This document shows, in pieces, positions 1 through 9,123 of a stretch of 64,000 bases of DNA (its first letter is position 1; every line of letters starts with the position of its first letter). The notes beneath the pieces are model-generated. The model was not told the DNA's origin. It saw only the letters and a program-made list of their open reading frames with translations, and ran no database searches. The DNA comes from Phaeocystidibacter sp965659725 (GTDB taxonomy: Bacteria > Bacteroidota > Bacteroidia > Flavobacteriales > Schleiferiaceae): the NCBI GenBank assembly GCA_965659725.1, contig CBFHXG010000009.1, forward strand, positions 1 to 64,000, read 5' to 3'. A program made the translations under genes and the position numbers.

Positions 1-448
1 TACCAAAGGTTTTGGTTACGCGAACCAGAATTAAGTGAAAGACGAACTGAGGGGAACAGTTCACTGTAGTCAGCGTGCACAAGTAGGTATCGGATTCACT
101 AATCTCAAAACGTATCGGTGCGCCATCTGTACTCTCAGCCTCCGAGGTTCGAGCCAATAACTCCTCCGTATTGAGAGAGTCTCCCTCCTCTGAGTAAAAC
201 AACTGATCCGTGCCTGAGGCAATGTAGACCTGATTGCTAAGGTTGCCCGAGTTGGTGATGTACAGCGGTCCGAGTTCAAATAAACTCTGTGCCTTCTGCA
301 TTCCTTGATTGATAAAGGCGGCGGTATCTGAGGCATCTGGAGCGGAACGGTTGAAGCGGTATTCCAATGTGGAGTAGGACTCCGACTGACCCACGCTCGC
401 CAGACCGAGGGCGCATAACCAAGCTGTGTATAGCAATTTAGTTTTCAT
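1..448 (-). CDS. Secreted protein of unknown function, 3' end beyond the window
   Basis: The reading frame opens with ATG at 448 and stays open to the window edge, giving about 149 residues without a stop, so the C-terminus is missing. The N-terminus (MKTKLLYTAWLCALGLASVGQ) is a typical signal peptide, so the product is exported. No catalytic motif or known domain is recognised in the visible part. The start overlaps the last 11 bases of the upstream membrane-protein gene, which implies one transcript and translational coupling. Confidence 0.7.
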   Translation of the reverse strand, partial: MKTKLLYTAWLCALGLASVGQSESYSTLEYRFNRSAPDASDTAAFINQGMQKAQSLFELGPLYITNSGNLSNQVYIASGTDQLFYSEEGDSLNTEELLARTSEAESTDGAPIRFEISESDTYLCTLTTVNCSPQFVFHLILVRVTKTFG

Positions 449-1328
449 CTTCTTCCATGTTTTGCGTGAATCGGAGTCGATAAATCTGATCATCCTCATA
501 CACGATGTCTTGTATCTCCAAATTCTTCAATCGATCGATCGGCAACGTCAATCTAAAGATGAACTCTTCTCTATTCAGTAATTCGATGCCACTCAATTTC
601 GGATGACTTTGAAAAATTTTGGCATCCGGGTGAATGGCGGCTTGTAGCTGTTCTCGTCTCCTCTGCCAGTCTTCGGTAGTAGACCTCGAGAAGAAGTTTA
701 GCATCATGGCGTAGTCGTCTGGGAACATTCGGATCACCAGCGTATCGGCCGATCCGTTTAAAGGAATGGAGCGCGATTTATAATAGGCTCCATCCACCCA
801 AAGAGTATCCAATGCACTGTTATTCACCGTTCCTTCTTTCATCGCAATCGTTACCCCTTTCCTCCCATGCAAGGTCAAGGTGCTTTGATCTACCTCCTCT
901 TGAGTGTAGGCATCCACGAAACGAAGATGTACTTCTTCGTTAGAGCGGTTAAAGAGTATCGCTATTCCGGCCGAAACGATCACTACGCTTAAAATGATAA
1001 TGAACCAGGGTGAGAACTTCGCTCGTTTTGGCTTCGCCGATGTGCTATTCTCGTCAATGAATCCGTCCCAGTTCTTATACCCTAAATACTGACTCAACAG
1101 GTTGAGGGTGTCGATACGGGGAAGTTTCTCGCTATCATTCTTCAGGTGCGTGTAGAACCACTTTTCACTGATGCTACTCTGGCAACACGCTTCGAGGTCG
1201 GTCCTGAAATCGGAAATGTCATTCAGACTCCAATCCACGAATTCCTTTCGAATAGATAGGCGCTCTTCTACCCTCTTTCGGAGTTCTTCCTTAAGCCGAC
1301 CAAAATGAGCTATCTGTTCCTCGGACAT
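438..1328 (-). CDS. Single-pass membrane protein with N-terminal cytoplasmic helical domain
   Basis: This 296-residue protein has a charged, helical N-terminal region (about 1-95), one membrane segment at about 107-127 (FIIILSVVIVSAGIAILF) and a C-terminal domain of about 165 residues that should face the periplasm. The N-terminal part ends in a pattern I recall from several Bacteroidota membrane proteins (an aromatic SEKWFYTHLK region followed by LLSQYLGYKNWDGF), possibly a degenerate helix-turn-helix. The function is unknown. The gene overlaps the next secreted-protein gene by 11 bp. A TACATTTG box lies 8 bp upstream of its ATG, read on the minus strand. Confidence 0.7.
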   Translation of the reverse strand: MSEEQIAHFGRLKEELRKRVEERLSIRKEFVDWSLNDISDFRTDLEACCQSSISEKWFYTHLKNDSEKLPRIDTLNLLSQYLGYKNWDGFIDENSTSAKPKRAKFSPWFIIILSVVIVSAGIAILFNRSNEEVHLRFVDAYTQEEVDQSTLTLHGRKGVTIAMKEGTVNNSALDTLWVDGAYYKSRSIPLNGSADTLVIRMFPDDYAMMLNFFSRSTTEDWQRRREQLQAAIHPDAKIFQSHPKLSGIELLNREEFIFRLTLPIDRLKNLEIQDIVYEDDQIYRLRFTQNMEEDEN

Positions 1329-1336
1329 TATCGATT

Positions 1337-1344
1337 CAAATGTA
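1337..1344 (-). promoter_or_regulatory. Candidate -7 promoter box (TACATTTG)
   Basis: The minus-strand reading is TACATTTG, an exact match to the Bacteroidota -7 consensus TAnnTTTG. It lies 8 nt before the ATG of the membrane-protein gene at 1328. No clear -33 TTG was found at the usual distance. Confidence 0.4.
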
Positions 1345-1473
1345 TCGGGAAGATAGAATATTCACTTGAAAAGCGCTTGTAAATGAGTTGCAATCGTTTG
1401 ACAGCGCTGATACAACGATTGCTGAGGGTCGTTCAATTCCTTTGGGTCAGATTCATTTTTAAAACAATTTACA

Positions 1474-2481
1474 ATGAAAGCGAAAAACACCCTTCTAATG
1501 ACCGCATTCGCGTTACTTTCCACTGTAACATGGGCGCAAGTAAGTGGCAATTACAACTATCGCACAGCAGCCAATCAACAACTTCGATCCACGGTTTCTC
1601 TCCCAACATCGAGCTCGTTGGTGAGTCTTCAACCTGTAGATTATCAATATTACTCCGTCAAAGGGTTGATGAACTGCGAGGCAGACAGCTACCTCGCGAT
1701 CTTCACGATCACTCAATTGGGGACATCCCAAACAGAAACGGAAACGCTCGTACGGCAAAAGACCAACGCCATCAAAAGTGCTTTGCAGGCAGATGGTGTG
1801 GATGTTGAAACCTTCGTAGATATGATCTCTTTCGTTCCGATCTATGAAGTGCAAGTGACCAAGAAACTCTTCTCGGAAGACACCTACAACGAGATCCCGA
1901 AGGGTTTTGAACTAAAGAAGAATCTACATTTCAGATACTCCGATCCAGAGGTGCTCGAGAAACTGGTAACCCTCTGCGCAGAGCAGGAAATCTATGACCT
2001 CGTTAGAGTAGATTATTTCATTGAAGATCTCGAAGCCAAGAAGGCGGAGATGATTGCCAAGGCGGAGACCATACTTCGTGCGGAAGTGGAACGCTACCAA
2101 CGTTTCGTAGGAGATGACCTGAGCACTTCCAATGTTCAATTCGGAGATGGCTTTAGAATGACCTATCCCGTTGAGCGCTATCAAACCTACACGGCATACA
2201 GTTCAAATGCACTTAATGTGAGAACGGAAAATGGTACAGTGGTACAGCAAGACCACACCACATCCGAGTTCTACATGCCTATCGTGGCCAAGGGGTACGA
2301 CTTTGTGATCAACCCATCCATCCTTGAGCCGGTGATACAAATCGAATACGAGATCGCCTTGCGCTATACACCGATGCCGGAAGAGGAGCGAGAACCGCAG
2401 GTAATTACAGAGACCAAAGTTGAAAGAGAGGTCATCTTGATCACTTCGGAAGGTGAACTACGGGAAATCGATCTGGATTAA
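1474..2481 (+). CDS. SIMPL (DUF541)-like secreted protein
   Basis: The 335-residue protein begins with a signal peptide (MKAKNTLLMTAFALLSTVTWAQ). The central part, about residues 60-290, has the layout of SIMPL/DUF541 proteins: an early beta strand region, a long helix with TLVRQKTNAIKSAL, and a second helical stretch rich in KAE (KAEMIAKAETILRAEVERY) followed by repeated Tyr-containing strands. SIMPL proteins are periplasmic or surface proteins of poorly defined role. The gene stands alone, followed by a strong terminator shared with the convergent T9SS protein gene. A second SIMPL protein is encoded at 40759-41460. Confidence 0.7.
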   Translation: MKAKNTLLMTAFALLSTVTWAQVSGNYNYRTAANQQLRSTVSLPTSSSLVSLQPVDYQYYSVKGLMNCEADSYLAIFTITQLGTSQTETETLVRQKTNAIKSALQADGVDVETFVDMISFVPIYEVQVTKKLFSEDTYNEIPKGFELKKNLHFRYSDPEVLEKLVTLCAEQEIYDLVRVDYFIEDLEAKKAEMIAKAETILRAEVERYQRFVGDDLSTSNVQFGDGFRMTYPVERYQTYTAYSSNALNVRTENGTVVQQDHTTSEFYMPIVAKGYDFVINPSILEPVIQIEYEIALRYTPMPEEEREPQVITETKVEREVILITSEGELREIDLD

Positions 2482-2501
2482 GTAGTTCTAAGAAAAAAAG
2501 T

Positions 2502-2551
2502 AAAAGCAACGGGGGTACTCAGATCAACTCTGAGTGCCCTGTTGCTTTTTT
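2502..2551. terminator. Bidirectional rho-independent terminator
   Basis: A long stem (AAAGCAAC... paired with ...GTTGCTTT, with an inner ACTCAG/CTGAGT arm) is flanked by A-rich sequence on the left and T-rich sequence on the right. It lies between the convergent genes ending at 2481 and 2563, so it can serve both. Confidence 0.85.
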
Positions 2552-2562
2552 AATTGTCGGCG

Positions 2563-4818
2563 CTATCGCCTTACTACCACCTTTACGGTGTGAACCTCTT
2601 CTTCTCGGGCAAGCTGTAGTACGTACATACCTGAACTGTATTCGCTCACATTGAGGAAGTCGTTGTCCTGTAAGATACCTGATTGGAGAACACGTCCATT
2701 GAGATCCATCAACTGAAAATCAACCTCTGTCTCCAAACCACGAACATAGACACGATCTTGAGCAGGCTGTGGGTAAACAACCAGCTGATTGAGTTCATTC
2801 TCCTCGACACTAACCGCCATTTGCCCATTGAATACAAATGGCACAAGTTCATTGGTTAACGATTGTCCGGCAATGCTACCCGCAATTTGAGTAACCTGCA
2901 CCGCTTGGTAGTAATGAGGTAGGCTCACTGGTGCAAATGGAACTTCAATGGCGCCACTATCAACTACCAGTTCTACCTTGCTCGATGGCCCGATCAAGAA
3001 GATCTGCGTGTTGTAGGTGAACTTAACTCCCTCTGCACCCGCAGGCACACCTATGGCCTCATGCACATCGTTGTTATAATCGGTTAAACGAAGTCTTACC
3101 GTTCCCGTTTTGTTGCTTAGCTCAGCGCCTGGGATCAACACTTCTTCTATAGCCAGTGTTGCATCGAATCCGCCGATAGAGATGTTAGCACCATATGTAC
3201 TGTTATCGTCCAATGTCAAGAAGTCATTTGGGTCGACCGGTTGATCGATCATGAATACTCCAGCAGAAGAATCTGGAAGAACCTGGATGGAATCAGACAA
3301 AGAGAAGCAACCTCCATTTACACCCGCAATGTGATACATCCCGGATGAGGAGATGTTAACCAATGTATCATTGAAGGCGAAAGGCACAAAGTAGTACAAG
3401 AATGCATGTGCATCAAAGTCTCCAGGGTTGGTCAATTCGATCTGGTTCGGAGCCGGCTTATTGCCGATTGGGGTGATGCTCGCACCCACCTCTACTGTAT
3501 ACTTTCCTCTGAGCACTCCATCCACATAACATAGGTACGTTATATCCGAAGAAGGACTTGCCGTTACCGTTTGCGTGTTGGCCACATTCAGGTCGGCAAC
3601 TGGAGTCCACGAATAAGTGGAGCCTGTGATAGGGGCTGAGAGTTGTATCGTCTGACCTTGACATATACCGAAAGTGTCGACGTCCACTGAATCAAACGGA
3701 ATGGTAACTTCTACAGTGATCGGGGTGCTAAAAGGAATTGGACACCCATTGTCCCTAGCGGTGTAAACGAAATTGTACACTCCACCTGGCAAGTTGTTGG
3801 GAATGACCCACTCAAATTCAGTTGAATTTATCGAGGGGCTGGTGTATCCACTTTGCGGCGCAACCGGAGTGAAGGTCCAGTTACCTGCCGGTCCGCCTAG
3901 AGAAGCCGCTATCTGCTGAGGAGTGAAGTTCGGATTAAAGTCGAAATCAGATGTCATGAATTGTATCAGCAAAGAATCCCCTCTCGAGGCCGTAGTCTGA
4001 TACTTGACAGAGTCCTGCGTAGTTAAAACTGAACTCGTTGACATATTGATCTGCGGAGGGCTATTTGACGTACTGGTTGCCGTCTTGCTGAACCTCCAGT
4101 CGATATGTACTTCTGACGTAGTATTACCTCCAGCGTCGGCAGAGTGCGCCTCTGCAGAAATGAAATACGCTCCCTGTGTAGTGGCACCAAAGTAGTATAG
4201 ACCTCCAGGTGTTAGGAAGTCGTTTGGAGAGGACGGTTGTTGGTATGAATACCCAGTGTTATAGGCCACTGGCATGATGCTACCAGAAATTTCGGTCAGT
4301 GGTTCTGTCAATCCAACCTGCGTTTGAAGGTTGGCCGGGTTGGTAGGGTTAAAGTACAACGTGCTGCCTCCGCCAATACGTGCAATGGAATTGAAACGCG
4401 GACTACTCAAGTTGGCGCCCGCAGGATACATTCTTGATTCAATTACGAAAACGCCGGTGTTGTTGACATTCACTGAATTAGCTCTACAGCAATCATTGAT
4501 CACAAAATGAATTGGAGCGGATGTAGGTGCTGGTATATTCAATGTCATCTTGAACCTCTGTATCCTGTAAGTGGAATTTATACAGTTGTTCGCCACTTGG
4601 ATAAGCGTATCGGATAGTGCTGTGTGGCTTACCCCATCGATTTCGATGTTAACAGATCCTGGAGGAAACGCACCTGAAGCGTCGTAATACACATCTGCGT
4701 AAACGTCGTATTGATCGTTACCGAGTGCATCCCAGTAGATTTGTCCGCCGAGGACATGGGTTGCGGAACTCATCAGAGGTAACGTAAAAGCGAAAAGGGC
4801 GAGTAGTAGTTTCTTCAT
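2563..4818 (-). CDS. T9SS-secreted surface protein with type A sorting domain
   Basis: From the ATG at 4818 the product has 751 residues. This start is preferred over an upstream in-frame ATG at 4905 because it directly opens a signal peptide (MKKLLLALFAFTLPLMSSA). The mature protein starts THVLGGQIYW, a motif common at the N-terminus of large Bacteroidota surface proteins. The middle holds immunoglobulin/PKD-like beta domains (VYNFVYTARDNGCP). The last 80 residues match a type A T9SS sorting domain: VVYPQPAQDRVYV, then LMDLNGRVL, then SSGMYVLQL and a basic tail ending RR. It should therefore cross the outer membrane by T9SS and be anchored or released. The substrate or ligand is unknown. Confidence 0.85.
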   Translation of the reverse strand: MKKLLLALFAFTLPLMSSATHVLGGQIYWDALGNDQYDVYADVYYDASGAFPPGSVNIEIDGVSHTALSDTLIQVANNCINSTYRIQRFKMTLNIPAPTSAPIHFVINDCCRANSVNVNNTGVFVIESRMYPAGANLSSPRFNSIARIGGGSTLYFNPTNPANLQTQVGLTEPLTEISGSIMPVAYNTGYSYQQPSSPNDFLTPGGLYYFGATTQGAYFISAEAHSADAGGNTTSEVHIDWRFSKTATSTSNSPPQINMSTSSVLTTQDSVKYQTTASRGDSLLIQFMTSDFDFNPNFTPQQIAASLGGPAGNWTFTPVAPQSGYTSPSINSTEFEWVIPNNLPGGVYNFVYTARDNGCPIPFSTPITVEVTIPFDSVDVDTFGICQGQTIQLSAPITGSTYSWTPVADLNVANTQTVTASPSSDITYLCYVDGVLRGKYTVEVGASITPIGNKPAPNQIELTNPGDFDAHAFLYYFVPFAFNDTLVNISSSGMYHIAGVNGGCFSLSDSIQVLPDSSAGVFMIDQPVDPNDFLTLDDNSTYGANISIGGFDATLAIEEVLIPGAELSNKTGTVRLRLTDYNNDVHEAIGVPAGAEGVKFTYNTQIFLIGPSSKVELVVDSGAIEVPFAPVSLPHYYQAVQVTQIAGSIAGQSLTNELVPFVFNGQMAVSVEENELNQLVVYPQPAQDRVYVRGLETEVDFQLMDLNGRVLQSGILQDNDFLNVSEYSSGMYVLQLAREEEVHTVKVVVRR

Positions 4819-4928
4819 GGTAGAACAGATTAGCTGTGCTAAGCTAACGTCTACATGAATGTGTATCAATGGCAAATGAGTTTGCGCATTATTGGAGGTG
4901 TTCATCGATTATCGGAAATGTAAATGCC

Positions 4929-6026
4929 TCAATCGACATAGCGCTTTTTGATGAACTTGGATATAAGCATCCTGGCAACGGCCATATAGTTTGAGGCAAA
5001 TTTGACCTGATGTCCAACACTGTATTGCTCACGCAGCCGGGGGTCATCGTGACCAACATCTACAACGAGCATATCGCTAGTAATTCCCACGAATTTCACC
5101 TCAGCATCCTGCGGTTCAATACCCTCTCTGTCAACGTCCAAAAGTCCAACATCGAGGATAGCCTTGAGAGAAGATCGCTGCCTATCCCCTTCCTCAAAAT
5201 CGCGAGTTTCACCGATGTTGGCTTCGCTGATCTTGCCATCGGGAGCGAGCTTCTTCTCTTCAACTTCAATGATGTTAGCGATCATCTCAAAAGTATCCGT
5301 ATGTAGGTCTAGGAACCGCTCATTGTAAAGCGGACTAACCCCAAAGAATGCTGCCTCGCCTACACGAAAGTGGTTCACCTCGCTGGGAACGGTGCCTTCT
5401 ATGACCTTGGGAAGGGTGATGCTTGTTCCTCCCGAAACGTACTTCAGTTCCTTGTTGAACTTCTCACTGATCATCTCTTTGTACAAGGCCAACTGCAGCA
5501 TTTTATCCTCTGTAGGCTCAATGCCGTACATGCAACCCAGGTTAGAGCCGATACCTATGATGTCGATGTTTGGAAGATTAAAGACACTCCTGTAGAAATC
5601 CATTACTTCATCGCGCTTTACCCCTTCGCGCAATTCACCCATCTCGATCATCACGATCACTTTATGAATAATACCCGCCTTCTTGGCCGCTTCATTCAGG
5701 GAGATGATCGTATCATAGGATGTATTCAAAGAGATATCGGCATACTTGATGACCTCTTCGGCCTCGCCTCTCACTGGCGGACGAATCAAGATGGTTCGCA
5801 TATCCGGCCGCACGGATTTTAGAGTCTTCAAGTTGTCAAGCCTCGAGTCACCAACCGATTGTATCAATTTGAGGACGTCATCGGTAAGGATCCGCTCCAT
5901 GAATTCAGGATCTCCCGAAAAAACCTTGGTGATCAAACTCCACTCCCTGTTGTGCTTGCGAAAGAATTCGCTGAGGGTCTTGATGTTCTCCCGGATCTTC
6001 TTGGTGTGAATGACTAACTCTGCCAT
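4929..6026 (-). CDS. PLP-dependent amino-acid racemase (ornithine/alanine racemase-like)
   Basis: The 365-residue protein is a fold-type III PLP enzyme related to the N-terminal domain of alanine racemase and to the COG3457 / ornithine racemase group. The likely PLP lysine is in SLITKVFSG near residue 34. The barrel motifs QSVGDSRLDNL, LNTSYDTI and SGGTSITLPK follow. The length is close to ornithine racemase (about 350). The gene overlaps the 3' end of the sodium:solute symporter by 13 bp, so transport and racemisation are probably coupled, for example in use of a D-amino acid. Which amino acid cannot be told from sequence. Confidence 0.75.
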   Translation of the reverse strand: MAELVIHTKKIRENIKTLSEFFRKHNREWSLITKVFSGDPEFMERILTDDVLKLIQSVGDSRLDNLKTLKSVRPDMRTILIRPPVRGEAEEVIKYADISLNTSYDTIISLNEAAKKAGIIHKVIVMIEMGELREGVKRDEVMDFYRSVFNLPNIDIIGIGSNLGCMYGIEPTEDKMLQLALYKEMISEKFNKELKYVSGGTSITLPKVIEGTVPSEVNHFRVGEAAFFGVSPLYNERFLDLHTDTFEMIANIIEVEEKKLAPDGKISEANIGETRDFEEGDRQRSSLKAILDVGLLDVDREGIEPQDAEVKFVGITSDMLVVDVGHDDPRLREQYSVGHQVKFASNYMAVARMLISKFIKKRYVD

Positions 6027-7411
6027 TTGAATTGTTTTTGATTCCCGGTGAATTGAATGATCGTGAATACAACAGCCGAAAGTAGAATACCGAAGAAATT
6101 CTCGTCCAAGCCATAGGGAAGATCGATAGAAGTTAAAATTAAGGTCAACGTTGTCAATCCCCCAATGATCATTGCAATAAATGCGGCAAGCGGATCAGGT
6201 TCCTTGAAGATAAGCGTACCCATTACGGGAATAAACAGGCCTGAAACCATGAAAGCATAGGAATAGAGCATAAGATCGAGTACGCTGGTTACGAAGGTTG
6301 CAAGTACGATGGCAAATGCTCCGATGATTAGCGTGATAAACTGAGAAGATCGTATCTCAGACCTCTTCTTACGGTTGAAAAAGTAGCCTCGAATGTCCGT
6401 GATAAAATTCCCCGACGCCGCCATCAAGCAACTGTCGGCGGTTGACATGATCGCTGAGAAATAGGCAGACATCATCAACCCCATGAGTCCAACGGGAAGG
6501 ATCTGCCTCAACAAAACCGGCAAACCAAGCTCGGAGTCCATTTCACTTCCGGGAGCAAAGCCAAGGTCGGTAAACATGCCCTGCTCAAAGGCCACGCGTG
6601 CAAATAGACCTAATGCAATTCCCATGAAGGCCATGATCGGCCACTCAAATAATCCGGCTACACGCCATGCTCGTTTGGCTGTTTTCTCATCGTTACAGGC
6701 ATACACTCGTTGATAAAGCGTCATGCCTACAAACCATATCGGAACAATGGTGATCGCCCAATTCAGGAGTTGAACGGGTTCAACATTGGTTAGGGTAAGA
6801 AAGCGATCGGGGACGTGTTGGGCGATACTATCCCAACCACCGATCTCAACGTAGGCAACGGGAATCCCAATGAAAATGAGTCCTCCCATTAAAATAATCC
6901 ACTGGATAGTGTCTGTATAGATCACGGCCTTGATACCGCCAATTACGGTATAACCAACAGCAATGATACCCATGATCAATGCGGCATTCTGTATGGTCAA
7001 GGATGGAAATGTGGCCGAGGCAAGTTTGGCTCCGGCGAGGATCTGAGAGCTTGTGAATCCCGTGTAACCGATGAAGGAAATGATACCTGCCACGAGGGCC
7101 ACTCGAGGCGTGTAGTGATGTCGAAGGATCTGCGGGAACGTAAGGAAATTATGCTTCCTGGCGATGGGATACACGTGAGGAATCAGAAATGCGGCGCTCA
7201 GCCAAGCTCCGAGTAATCCGGTAAAGAGCATCCAGCTGCCGGATAGGCCCATTAAAAAACCCAAACCACCCAAGCCAATGGAAAACCCACCGCCTACGTC
7301 TGTGGCTACCACTGAAAGACCAATATGGCCGGCCTTCATCTTTCTTCCTCCAACGAAGTAATCGTCGTCGGACTTATTGTGCTTGAGAAAGTAGACACCC
7401 ACGCCTACCAT
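6014..7411 (-). CDS. Sodium:solute symporter (SSS family)
   Basis: The product is a polytopic inner-membrane transporter of the SSS family: DDDYFVGGRKMKAGHIGLSV after the first helix, then GFTSSQILAGAKL, YTVIGGIKAVIYTDTIQW and SAIMSTADSCLMAASG, which is the typical sodium-site region late in the protein. The first ATG is at 7411, but this would cut transmembrane helix 1. The frame stays open upstream to a TAA at 7493-7495 and encodes a convincing N-terminus (ELPDFILNLDIHPVDLAIF) with no ATG, GTG or TTG, so an ATC or ATT start between 7412 and 7492 is possible. The 3' end overlaps the racemase gene, suggesting amino-acid uptake. Confidence 0.85.
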   Translation of the reverse strand: MVGVGVYFLKHNKSDDDYFVGGRKMKAGHIGLSVVATDVGGGFSIGLGGLGFLMGLSGSWMLFTGLLGAWLSAAFLIPHVYPIARKHNFLTFPQILRHHYTPRVALVAGIISFIGYTGFTSSQILAGAKLASATFPSLTIQNAALIMGIIAVGYTVIGGIKAVIYTDTIQWIILMGGLIFIGIPVAYVEIGGWDSIAQHVPDRFLTLTNVEPVQLLNWAITIVPIWFVGMTLYQRVYACNDEKTAKRAWRVAGLFEWPIMAFMGIALGLFARVAFEQGMFTDLGFAPGSEMDSELGLPVLLRQILPVGLMGLMMSAYFSAIMSTADSCLMAASGNFITDIRGYFFNRKKRSEIRSSQFITLIIGAFAIVLATFVTSVLDLMLYSYAFMVSGLFIPVMGTLIFKEPDPLAAFIAMIIGGLTTLTLILTSIDLPYGLDENFFGILLSAVVFTIIQFTGNQKQFKWQS

Positions 7412-7492
7412 GAAGAGTAGATAAGCTACGAAAATGGCTAGATCTACTGGGTGAATATCTAAATTGAGAATGAAATCGGGTAACTCGATAAC

Positions 7493-7933
7493 TTATTTCT
7501 TTAGGCGCATTTCCAAGTACGGATTGGTGAAGCCCAGCTTTTCATATAATCCTTTGGCGGGGTTATCTGCGTCTACATGAAGAGCTATATCACCTTCCGT
7601 TTTCTCGATTGCCTTCTTCATGAGTTCTGTCCCCAAGCCGGTACCTCGGTAATCGCTATGCGTCGCGATGTAAACGAGAATGTTTTCTGGAATGTATCCG
7701 CTCATGCCTGTTTTATTGAGAATCACGGCACCTTTAAGCACATCATCTTCTATCAATTCGAGCACGGTTCCACCTGGTGCTCCATTCTCGCCCAAGGCAT
7801 AGTTCAATGCTTTGGTTATCTGGTCTTGAGGGTCGCCATATTTACCCAACTGTTCGTGCAAGAACTTCACGATGGAACGCTTCACACTTTCCGTAGGCCG
7901 ATCATCTGGACTATAAGTGTTGATCTGTCTCAT
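7493..7933 (-). CDS. GNAT-family N-acetyltransferase
   Basis: The 146-residue protein carries the GNAT acetyl-CoA binding motif A (YIATHSDYRGTGLGTELMKKAI, near residues 88-110) and a C-terminal NPAKGLYEKLGF motif. It probably acetylates a small amine or amino acid, with the substrate unknown. It is the first gene of the likely acetyltransferase-symporter-racemase operon. Its TAA stop is followed at once by the open frame of the symporter, in the same reading frame. Confidence 0.8.
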   Translation of the reverse strand: MRQINTYSPDDRPTESVKRSIVKFLHEQLGKYGDPQDQITKALNYALGENGAPGGTVLELIEDDVLKGAVILNKTGMSGYIPENILVYIATHSDYRGTGLGTELMKKAIEKTEGDIALHVDADNPAKGLYEKLGFTNPYLEMRLKK

Positions 7934-8015
7934 GCAACTGTTTTAGTTTGATGGAGAGTATACAAAAAGATACGTTGATCTGTTTATCTGTTGATACGTT
8001 TATCCGTTTCTCTGT

Positions 8016-8325
8016 TCATCCGTTAGCTTGAACGAATTACGGTGGTGCTGATCAAACCTAACTCGCCTTTCGATCAACGAGCGAGCCCTGAAGCCTTTTG
8101 GCCCTCTTGCCCCCTATCAAAGAATTCACGGGGATATTAAAGAATTGAGCCTTGATTGCCTCGACAGCCCTGGCAAGGTTCATCCGTTTATCCGTTTTCT
8201 TGAACCCATAACGAGGACTATATTCAAACCTAACTCGCCATTCGATCAACGAGTGAGCCCCGGAGCCTCGGGGTCCTGGAGCCTTGGTGCCTTAGTCTTT
8301 TGGCCCAGTGGCCCTCTTGCCCCCC
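8016..8325. repeat. Two imperfect direct repeats, intergenic
   Basis: Copy 1 spans about 8016-8116 and copy 2 about 8179-8325. Both run: TTCATCCGTT, then TTGAAC, a 37-nt core (8052-8088 and 8224-8260, about 3 differences, containing AACCTAACTCGCC and TCGATCAACGAG), then GAAGCC/GGAGCC and TTGGCCC...CCTCTTGCCCCC. Copy 2 carries extra sequence in its second half. No coding frame is conserved between copies. Confidence 0.65.
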
Positions 8326-8345
8326 TTGCGCCTTTGCGTGAGGCC

Positions 8346-8372
8346 AAAAAAAACCCCAGCTTTCGCCAGGGT
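8346..8372 (-). terminator. Terminator of the proteorhodopsin gene
   Basis: Read on the minus strand: an 8-bp stem ACCCTGGC / GCTGGGGT closed by a GAAA tetraloop and followed by a run of eight T. It lies 23 bases after the proteorhodopsin stop codon. Confidence 0.85.
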
Positions 8373-8394
8373 TCCAAATTAAAGTAAGCAGCTA

Positions 8395-9123
8395 TTACTT
8401 CTTACCGCTCGTCACGGCAATGTTGTATACTACAAGTCCGAATCCAATCTTATTGACCGCATCGGCGATGTTGTAGAAGAGGTCTACATTAGTAGACTCC
8501 CATCCCAAACCGACGTTCAGCCAACCCCCTGGCATACACATGTATCCGATTGGGTAGATCGCCCAACCCACGAGTACGAACCAAGCCAAGGTGCGTACAC
8601 CTCTTTTCACGGTAGGGTCGCCAGAATTATCTGCCAATTTCTTCACCTCTCCTGCCCATGCAGAATAGAGTACATATACATAACCGATAGTAGAAAGCAC
8701 ACCCCAAGTTACAGAGTGACTAGTGCTTCCATCCGTAAAGGCTTCTCCAATGTAGCCCGTAACTAACATGAATGCTGAAGCAATAATGAGTTTCCACATT
8801 AAGCTTTTCTTGGCACCTGCAGGCTTCGTAAGCAAATAGAACTCCACACACATCAATGGCACCGTAAGAGTCCAATCGATGTACCTCAACGCCGTTGGGT
8901 TCTCTCCAGTTGCCGTGTACACATCGCGCATGTAGTAATAATGCACTGCTGCGATGCCGGTAATTAGTCCAGAAACCAAGAGGGACGTCTTCCACTTGTC
9001 ATCTACCCTACTTCTTTCGAAGAAGAAGAATACCGACGCGGCAAACATGGCCATGTAGCCCGTGAAAAACGTGAACGCTACGGGATCATCCTTTGGGATG
9101 GTCACAACATCTAATAAGTTCAT
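8395..9123 (-). CDS. Proteorhodopsin, green-tuned light-driven proton pump
   Basis: From the ATG at 9123 the product has 242 residues and seven membrane helices. A longer start at 9159 adds only a non-membrane leader and is less likely. Key residues: proton acceptor D83 in RYIDW, T87, and proton donor E94 in LMCVEF (the DTE set of proton pumps); retinal Schiff-base lysine K215 in DAVNKIGFG; H61, equivalent to the proteorhodopsin His75, in AAVHYYYMRD. Position 91, which tunes colour, is Met, as in green-absorbing flavobacterial proteins. It acts in the inner membrane and adds to the proton gradient used by the ATP synthase encoded later. No retinal-synthesis gene (blh, crt) is adjacent. Confidence 0.95.
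   Translation of the reverse strand: MNLLDVVTIPKDDPVAFTFFTGYMAMFAASVFFFFERSRVDDKWKTSLLVSGLITGIAAVHYYYMRDVYTATGENPTALRYIDWTLTVPLMCVEFYLLTKPAGAKKSLMWKLIIASAFMLVTGYIGEAFTDGSTSHSVTWGVLSTIGYVYVLYSAWAGEVKKLADNSGDPTVKRGVRTLAWFVLVGWAIYPIGYMCMPGGWLNVGLGWESTNVDLFYNIADAVNKIGFGLVVYNIAVTSGKK

Larger units (their letters stand above)
7934..8394. other. Non-coding stretch with imperfect direct repeats
   Basis: I see no gene in this 461-base stretch between the acetyltransferase and proteorhodopsin genes. It holds simple near-repeats of ATCCGTTTATCTGTT type (7980-8030), two copies of a longer direct repeat (separate entry) and the proteorhodopsin terminator. Confidence 0.6.
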
